Of a stretch of DNA of 58,165 nucleotides, positions 53,260 through 58,165 are shown piece by piece. Each line of letters begins with the position of its first letter. The first letter of the stretch is position 1. Made by a program: the position numbers and the translations under genes. The notes under the pieces are model-generated. The model was not told where the DNA came from. It searched no databases and saw nothing but the letters and a program-made list of their open reading frames with translations. The stretch is from Bacteroidia bacterium (lineage in GTDB: Bacteria > Bacteroidota > Bacteroidia > Palsa-965): positions 1 to 58,165 of the forward strand of contig JAKLJE010000028.1 of assembly GCA_023151315.1 (NCBI GenBank). Reading direction: 5' to 3'.

Positions 53260-53498
53260 GATGTCGGACTGATCGGTTCTATCGCGATGTCAGACTGATC
53301 GGTTCTTTTGCGATGTCAGACTGATCGGTTCTTTTGAGATGTCAGACTGAGCGGTTCCTTTGAGATGTCAGACTGAGCGGTTCTTTTGAGATGTCAGACT
53401 GTGCGATTCTTTTGCGATGTCAGACTGAGCGGTTCTTTTGCGATGTCAGACTGAGCGGTTCTTTTGAGATGTCAGACTGAGCGAAGCCGAAGTCTGAC
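53260..53498. repeat. Tandem array of 26-bp units
   Basis: Unit starts GATGTCRGACTG at 53260, 53286, 53312, 53338, 53364, 53390, 53416, 53442 and 53468, an exact 26-nt period. A degenerate unit precedes at about 53235. Most positions are identical; the variable ones are GATCGG versus GAGCGG and TTTTGC versus TTTTGA. The last unit ends in a hairpin, GTCAGACT (53471-53478) with AGTCTGAC (53491-53498). There are no spacers, so it is not a CRISPR array. Confidence 0.92.
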
Positions 53499-53699
53499 TT
53501 ACGCAACTACCTTCGCATTCGGATATTTCCCCATCCACATTTCCAACGCCTTCTGCGATTTCACCATGATCACTGTTTTGTAATCAACCTGAAGTTTAAT
53601 CACGTCAGCTCCGTTGGTTTTTGGCGCTACCATTTTAGGTTTTCTGCTTCTCATGTTTTTCATTGATTTGCTTTCGCGAACTAATACGAGCGGTTTCAT
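53499..53699 (-). CDS. Small basic protein of unknown function (66 aa)
   Basis: A 66-residue protein: a very basic N-terminal third (Lys/Arg-rich with MRSRKPKM) followed by VIKLQVDYKTVIMVKSQKALEMWMGKYPNAKVV. The second half has the alternation of a small alpha/beta fold. The ATG at 53699 is chosen over an upstream in-frame one (53723) because it is followed by the hydrophobic LVLV. Its TAA directly abuts the terminal hairpin of the 26-bp array. No family recognised; a nucleic-acid-binding role is only suggested by charge. Confidence 0.55.
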   Translation of the reverse strand: MKPLVLVRESKSMKNMRSRKPKMVAPKTNGADVIKLQVDYKTVIMVKSQKALEMWMGKYPNAKVVA

Positions 53700-53723
53700 T
53701 GTCTTTGTTTTTTGTCTATACAA

Positions 53724-53921
53724 ATGACGTCTAAATACACTTGCGGAGGCTTCTCATTTCGTTGAGTGGACGGAAACAAACGACAACCGGAAACAGCCCT
53801 GAATTTGTTAAAATTCGCCCTCGATTTTCAACTTATTTCGCTGATTTTTCGCCTTTTTCATAAGCTGTTCATTGCCGGTGAATAGATTGTTAATACGCAC
53901 ATAATTCCGCGTTTTCGCACT
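53724..53921. other. Spacer upstream of the 66-residue gene
   Basis: About 200 nt of ordinary AT-rich sequence that must contain the promoter of the 66-residue gene. No clear TAnnTTTG box was found on the minus strand. Confidence 0.4.
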
Positions 53922-53963
53922 CAATCCCAAATCCCGAATCCCGCATCCCCAATCCCGAATCCC
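53922..53963. repeat. Heptamer array, GAATCCC type
   Basis: Six units in perfect 7-nt phase: CAATCCC, AAATCCC, GAATCCC, GCATCCC, CAATCCC, GAATCCC. It is followed after 12 nt by the TCTAANG array that ends clpB. Confidence 0.85.
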
Positions 53964-53975
53964 CGCGCAGCGCCC

Positions 53976-54014
53976 TCTAAAGTCTAATGTCTAACGTCTA
54001 AAGTCTATTGTCTA
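53976..54014. repeat. Heptamer stop array at the clpB 3' end
   Basis: Five TCTAANG/TCTATTG units and a terminal TCTA in unbroken 7-nt phase, the longest of this family here. The terminal CTA (54012-54014) is the complement of the clpB TAG stop. Confidence 0.9.
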
Positions 54015-56600
54015 CTTAAAAACAATTTCCCTCCCCTCAACATCCACAAGCACTTTACCGCTCTTCGGTGCTTTATCCGCCAGAATCTGTTTCGACAATT
54101 CATTCAGCACTTTCTTCTGTATAATTCTCTTAATCGGGCGCGCTCCGAATTGTGGATCGTAACCTAATTCCGACAACCAATTAATCGCAGCATCCGTTGC
54201 AGTAAGCTCCAGTCCCGATCCTTCAAGCATTTTCGTAATGGAATTGAACTGCAATCGCACAATCTGGTCTACATCTTCACGCGTTAGTGGCGCAAACATG
54301 ATGATCTCATCAATACGGTTGAGAAATTCCGGGCGAATTTGCTTCTTCAGCAAATCATACACTTCTACTTTGGTCTTTGCTATGATCTCATCACGATTGA
54401 TTTCATTGATGTTTTCAAAGCGCTCCTGAATCACATGCGATCCCATATTGGAAGTCATGATGATGATCGTATTCTTGAAATTCACCACGCGACCTTTGTT
54501 GTCCGTTAATCTTCCGTCATCAAGAACCTGCAGGAGAATGTTGAATACATCCGGATGCGCTTTCTCAATTTCATCGAGCAAGACAACGGAATACGGTTTG
54601 CGACGAACCGCTTCTGTCAATTGACCGCCTTCTTCGTATCCAACGTATCCCGGAGGCGCACCAACCAATCGCGAAACAGAATGGCGCTCCTGATATTCGC
54701 TCATGTCAATACGCGTCATCGCCTGATCATTGTTGAAGAGAAAATCTGCCAGCGCTTTCGCCAACTCGGTTTTACCAACTCCTGTTGTTCCCAGGAAAAT
54801 GAACGATCCGATTGGTCGTTTCTGATCCTGCAATCCGGCGCGACTTCTGCGCACTGCATCGGAAACAGCTTCTATCGCCTCATGCTGACCAACTACACGC
54901 TTGTGCAACTCATCTTCCAGATGCAGCAGTTTTTCCTTCTCACTCTGAAGCATACGATTCACCGGAATTCCGGTCCACGCACTGATCACTCCGGCAATAT
55001 CTTCACTGTCCACTTCTTCCTTGATCATCTGACGTCCGTCGCTCTGCATTTCCGCTAAATCGCCTTTCGACTTCTCAAGTTTCGCTTCAGCTTCCTTGAT
55101 TTTTCCATAGCGGATTTCAGCAACTTTACCGTAATCACCTGCGCGTTCGGCTTGCTCAGCCTGAAACTTCAGTGATTCAATTTCCTCTTTCGCTTTCTGT
55201 ATCGACTCAACAATCGTTTTTTCAGATTGCCACTTCGCCTTCAGATCTGTGCGTTCATCATTCAGCTCTGCAATTTCTTTGTTGAGATGCTCCAACTTCA
55301 CCGTATCATTTTCACGTTTGATCGCCTCACGTTCAATTTCCAGTTGTCGGATTTTGCGCTCCACATCTTCGAGTTCTGCAGGCATGGAGTTGATTTCCAT
55401 TCTCAATTTCGAAGCGGCTTCGTCCACCAGGTCAATGGCCTTGTCCGGTAGAAAACGATCGTTGATATAGCGTTGTGATAACTCTACAGCAGCAATGATC
55501 GCTTCATCTTTGATGCGCACTTTGTGATGTGCTTCATATTTCTCTTTGATCCCGCGCAGAATGGAAATCGCATCTTCTGCAGATGGTTCGTCGACCAATA
55601 CTTTCTGGAATCGGCGTTCCAATGCTTTATCTTTTTCGAAATATTTCTGAAACTCGTTCAGTGTTGTTGCGCCTATTGAGCGAAGTTCTCCACGCGCAAG
55701 CGCTGGCTTCAGAATATTTGCCGCGTCCATCGCGCCTTCACCGCCACCGGCTCCTACAAGCGTGTGTATTTCGTCAATGAAGAGAATGATTTCTCCATTG
55801 GAAGTCGTTACTTCTTTCACAACGGCTTTCAGTCGCTCTTCAAATTCTCCTTTGTATTTCGCACCTGCAATCAACGCGCCCATGTCGAGAGAGAAAATCT
55901 GTTTTGATTTGAGATTCTCCGGCACATCACCATTGATGATTCGGTGTGCGAGTCCTTCTGCAATGGCTGTTTTACCAACGCCGGGTTCACCCACCAGAAT
56001 CGGATTATTCTTCGTGCGTCTGGAAAGAATCTGCAACACACGACGGATTTCCTCATCGCGTCCGATCACAGGATCCAGTTTTCCTTTGCGTGCCTGATCG
56101 TTCAGGTTTATCGCATATTTTGAAAGCGCATTGTATGTTTCTTCTTGCGAAGCACTCGTTACTCTGTCACCTTTTCGGATTTCTTTAATCGCAGCTTTCA
56201 GATCTTTCGCGGTGATGCCTTGATCTTTCATCATCTGCGAAACCTGATCTCCGGCATCAAGCAATCCGAGAAGCAAGTGCTCAATGGAAACGAATTCATC
56301 ATTGAATTCCTTCAGCAAAGCAACAGCTTTAACAATGGCTTTGTTCGCCGTTTGTGAGAGATACTGTCCGCCTCCGGATACTTTCGGGTACGATTGTACA
56401 ATCCGATCGGTCAGTTGCGAAAACATATTCGCGTTGATGTTCATCTTCTTCAGCAGGTACGGGGTGACGTTTTCATCCACCGCCAAAATCCCCTTAAGCA
56501 CGTGCCCGGTTTCAATGGCTTGATGACCTTCGGTCATGGCAACTTGCTGGGCATTCTGGATTGCTTCCTGCGACTTTAATGTGAAATTGTTCAGATTCAT
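54012..56600 (-). CDS. clpB: ATP-dependent chaperone ClpB
   Basis: An 862-residue AAA+ disaggregase that with DnaK rescues aggregated proteins. The N-terminal Clp-N repeats cover about 1-145. NBD1 has Walker A GEPGVGKT (204-211) and Walker B LFIDEIH; the middle coiled-coil M-domain covers about 410-525; NBD2 has Walker A GTTGVGKT (about 603-610) and [12 protein letters not shown]. The M-domain distinguishes it from ClpA, and the absence of a ClpP-binding loop fits ClpB. Length is normal for the family. No HSE/CIRCE element was seen upstream. Confidence 0.97.
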   Translation of the reverse strand: MNLNNFTLKSQEAIQNAQQVAMTEGHQAIETGHVLKGILAVDENVTPYLLKKMNINANMFSQLTDRIVQSYPKVSGGGQYLSQTANKAIVKAVALLKEFNDEFVSIEHLLLGLLDAGDQVSQMMKDQGITAKDLKAAIKEIRKGDRVTSASQEETYNALSKYAINLNDQARKGKLDPVIGRDEEIRRVLQILSRRTKNNPILVGEPGVGKTAIAEGLAHRIINGDVPENLKSKQIFSLDMGALIAGAKYKGEFEERLKAVVKEVTTSNGEIILFIDEIHTLVGAGGGEGAMDAANILKPALARGELRSIGATTLNEFQKYFEKDKALERRFQKVLVDEPSAEDAISILRGIKEKYEAHHKVRIKDEAIIAAVELSQRYINDRFLPDKAIDLVDEAASKLRMEINSMPAELEDVERKIRQLEIEREAIKRENDTVKLEHLNKEIAELNDERTDLKAKWQSEKTIVESIQKAKEEIESLKFQAEQAERAGDYGKVAEIRYGKIKEAEAKLEKSKGDLAEMQSDGRQMIKEEVDSEDIAGVISAWTGIPVNRMLQSEKEKLLHLEDELHKRVVGQHEAIEAVSDAVRRSRAGLQDQKRPIGSFIFLGTTGVGKTELAKALADFLFNNDQAMTRIDMSEYQERHSVSRLVGAPPGYVGYEEGGQLTEAVRRKPYSVVLLDEIEKAHPDVFNILLQVLDDGRLTDNKGRVVNFKNTIIIMTSNMGSHVIQERFENINEINRDEIIAKTKVEVYDLLKKQIRPEFLNRIDEIIMFAPLTREDVDQIVRLQFNSITKMLEGSGLELTATDAAINWLSELGYDPQFGARPIKRIIQKKVLNELSKQILADKAPKSGKVLVDVEGREIVFK

Positions 56601-56936
56601 AGTTCAAATTGTGGTTCATGAATGAGGCTCAAACCACGTTCCAACGTCGATTTCTGGCTAATTTGGCAGATATTGGAAGATTTTGTACCGTATCTGGCAT
56701 TGAACTTCAGAAATCACCGACAAATCGGCAGAGAAATCCGGTTCAGCAGAACTGTATCTACACGAAAAATTTTAAGTGGCTCATAAACACGATTTTCCGG
56801 AGCCTTGTTTTTCAGCCATTTCCGTGGAAACGGCAGTTTTAACGGTTAGATATTCAGCGATTTACATCATCAGGTAAAATAAATTCCATCGCGTTGAATT
56901 AACACAATTCTGTGTCGCAAGGAAAGGGAATTAATC

Positions 56937-56944
56937 TATCTTTG
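56937..56944 (+). promoter_or_regulatory. Candidate -7 promoter box of rpsA
   Basis: TATCTTTG fits TAnnTTTG. The transcript would start around 56950 and have a leader of about 100 nt before the ATG at 57051. Confidence 0.55.
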
Positions 56945-56948
56945 TTGC

Positions 56949-57035
56949 CCTTTCCGAAGAAAGGAATCTGCCCGATTGCAGATGATGTCAAACCAGTTTA
57001 CCGGAATCGGCGGTAAGCCAGTCTGCAAAACAGAC
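56949..57035 (+). promoter_or_regulatory. Structured rpsA leader with four predicted hairpins
   Basis: CCTTTC-CGAA-GAAAGG (56949-56964); ATCTGC-CCGATT-GCAGAT (56966-56983); an 8-bp stem with one G-T pair and 7-nt loop (56996-57018, core TTACCG/CGGTAA); GTCTG-CAAAA-CAGAC (57021-57035). The last ends 15 nt before the ATG. A run of four perfect or near-perfect stems in about 90 nt suggests a ribosomal-protein autoregulatory leader for S1, by analogy with other r-protein leaders. Confidence 0.6.
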
Positions 57036-57050
57036 AAAATCAAATAGCAA

Positions 57051-58165
57051 ATGGCTGAAAATACAGCAACGGCACTTCCGGATTTCGACTGGAACGTGGT
57101 AGGTAAGAAGCAGGACGTTTACTCTAAAGAAGAGATTGCCCAGCTCGAAAAATTGTACAGCGGTACATTGAAATCAATCACTGATCACGAAGTGATTGAA
57201 GGTGTCGTTGTAGCTCGCAACTCAAAAGAAGTTGTGATCAACATCAATTTCAAATCGGATGGTGTTGTGCCTCTGTCAGAATTCCGTTACAACCCGGATC
57301 TGAAAATCGGTGACAAAGTTGAAGTGTACGTTGAAAGTCAGGAAGACAAAAACGGACAGTTGATCCTCTCTCACAAGAAGGCGCGTGCGATGAAGTCATG
57401 GGAGCGTGTGAATAACGCACTCAACAATGACGAAATCATCAAAGGTTACGTGAAGTGCCGTACTAAAGGCGGTCTTATCGTTGACGTATTCGGAATCGAA
57501 GCATTCTTGCCGGGTTCTCAGATCGACGTTAAGCCGATCCGTGATTACGATATCTACGTAGGCAAAACAATGGAATTCAAAGTTGTGAAAATCAACAACG
57601 AATTCAAGAACGTTGTTGTGTCTCACAAAGCGCTTATCGAAGAAGAACTCGAAGCACAGAAGCGCGATATCATTTCCAAGCTTGAAAAAGGTCAGGTTCT
57701 CGAAGGAACTGTTAAGAACATCACTTCTTATGGTGTGTTCGTTGACCTCGGCGGTGTTGATGGTCTTATCCACATCACTGACCTTAGCTGGGGCCGCATC
57801 ACGCATCCTGAAGAAATCGTTAAACTCGATGAGAAAATCAACGTGGTTATCCTCGATTTCGATGATCAGAAGAAGCGTATCGCTCTCGGTCTGAAGCAGC
57901 TTTCTTCTCACCCATGGGAAGGTCTGAATACAGACTTGAAAGTTGGTGATAAAGTAAAAGGACGTGTTGTTGTAATCGCTGATTACGGCGCATTCGTTGA
58001 AATCCAGCCAGGCGTTGAAGGTCTGATCCACGTTTCTGAAATGTCGTGGTCACAGCACCTGCGCAGCGCTCAGGACTTCCTGAAAGTTGGTGATGAAGTT
58101 GAAGCTATGGTATTGACTCTTGACCGCGATGAGCGCAAGATGTCACTCGGCATTAAGCAACTCAC
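57051..58165 (+). CDS. rpsA: 30S ribosomal protein S1 (5' part, cut by the window end)
   Basis: The frame is open from the ATG at 57051 to the window end: 371 codons of the roughly 600 expected. It encodes [20 protein letters not shown], then consecutive S1 OB-fold domains: the first at about residues 47-115 (VVPLSEFR), the second at about 130-195 ([17 protein letters not shown]), the third at about 215-285 ([30 protein letters not shown]) and the fourth starting near 300 ([22 protein letters not shown]). S1 binds mRNA on the small subunit. In Bacteroidota, where Shine-Dalgarno sequences are rare, it is thought to be central to initiation. The structured leader directly upstream is a candidate autoregulation site. 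Confidence 0.97.
   Translation, partial: MAENTATALPDFDWNVVGKKQDVYSKEEIAQLEKLYSGTLKSITDHEVIEGVVVARNSKEVVININFKSDGVVPLSEFRYNPDLKIGDKVEVYVESQEDKNGQLILSHKKARAMKSWERVNNALNNDEIIKGYVKCRTKGGLIVDVFGIEAFLPGSQIDVKPIRDYDIYVGKTMEFKVVKINNEFKNVVVSHKALIEEELEAQKRDIISKLEKGQVLEGTVKNITSYGVFVDLGGVDGLIHITDLSWGRITHPEEIVKLDEKINVVILDFDDQKKRIALGLKQLSSHPWEGLNTDLKVGDKVKGRVVVIADYGAFVEIQPGVEGLIHVSEMSWSQHLRSAQDFLKVGDEVEAMVLTLDRDERKMSLGIKQL

Larger units (their letters stand above)
56601..57050. other. 450-nt spacer with the rpsA leader
   Basis: Divergent spacer between clpB and rpsA. The left 300 nt show nothing I can name; the right part has the rpsA -7-like box and the structured leader. No tRNA-like cloverleaf was seen. 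Confidence 0.5.

Noticed and set aside
53260-53498. CRISPR array
   Set aside because: The 26-bp units are contiguous, with no unique spacers, and no cas gene is in the window.
56601-56930. tRNA or other small RNA gene in the clpB-rpsA spacer
   Set aside because: No cloverleaf, T-loop or other recognisable RNA signature was found by eye; a tRNAscan/Infernal run would settle it.

Overview
The window looks like a chromosomal segment of a member of the Bacteroidota. The evidence is the gene content: serine palmitoyltransferase, TlpA/DUF4369-type thioredoxin proteins, DUF4294, a PD40/SPOR envelope protein and many small lipoproteins. Start codons also lack Shine-Dalgarno sequences, and several lie just downstream of the Bacteroidota -7 box TAnnTTTG. 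No rRNA, tRNA, CRISPR array or transposase gene was found. The genus cannot be named from the sequence.

Layout. 1-2.5 kb: an AT-rich, probably acquired fragment with an overlapping XRE regulator and N6-adenine DNA methyltransferase, a small CxxC protein and a long imperfect hairpin at 2090-2146. 2.5-8.8 kb (minus strand): two lipoproteins, asnB, ridA, a CPBP-type membrane protein and tsaD. 8.9-13.5 kb (plus): a TamB-like envelope protein. 13.6-22.8 kb (minus): a thioredoxin-domain protein, an ABC transporter (ATPase, FtsX-like permease) coupled to a membrane-anchored DUF4836-like protein, a DEAD-box helicase and a flotillin-like SPFH protein. 23-30 kb: serine palmitoyltransferase, a beta-CASP nuclease-like protein, biotin carboxylase, DUF4294 and a TPMT-family methyltransferase. 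30-44 kb (plus): prmA, a 1514-residue secreted protein, plsY, a giant TPR/PD40/Asn-rich/SPOR protein, clpS and an M48 lipoprotein protease. 44-58 kb: CAP-domain protein, RlmD-type rRNA methyltransferase, PhnP-like hydrolase, thioredoxins, photolyase, clpB and the 5' part of rpsA, which has a leader with four predicted hairpins.

Functional themes are the cell envelope (TamB, the SPOR protein, PlsY, sphingolipid synthesis, lipoproteins, the ABC system), protein quality control (ClpB, ClpS, M48, TsaD) and translation (S1, PrmA, RlmD).

The most unusual signal is the spacer DNA, mainly at 13.5 kb and from 45 to 54 kb. It contains (i) heptamer arrays, (TCTAANG)n, which carry TAA in all three frames of one strand and TAG in all three frames of the other, and which supply the in-frame stop codon of five genes; (ii) a second heptamer family (GAATCCC/GGATTCC type) next to them; (iii) arrays of tiny perfect hairpins whose stems change from unit to unit while the GATCGG spacer and 3-nt loop are kept, with the main array arranged as a large inverted repeat; (iv) four copies of a composite element of about 70-75 nt; and (v) nine exact-period 26-bp tandem units. 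I do not recognise these as a described system. They are the best candidates here for something new.
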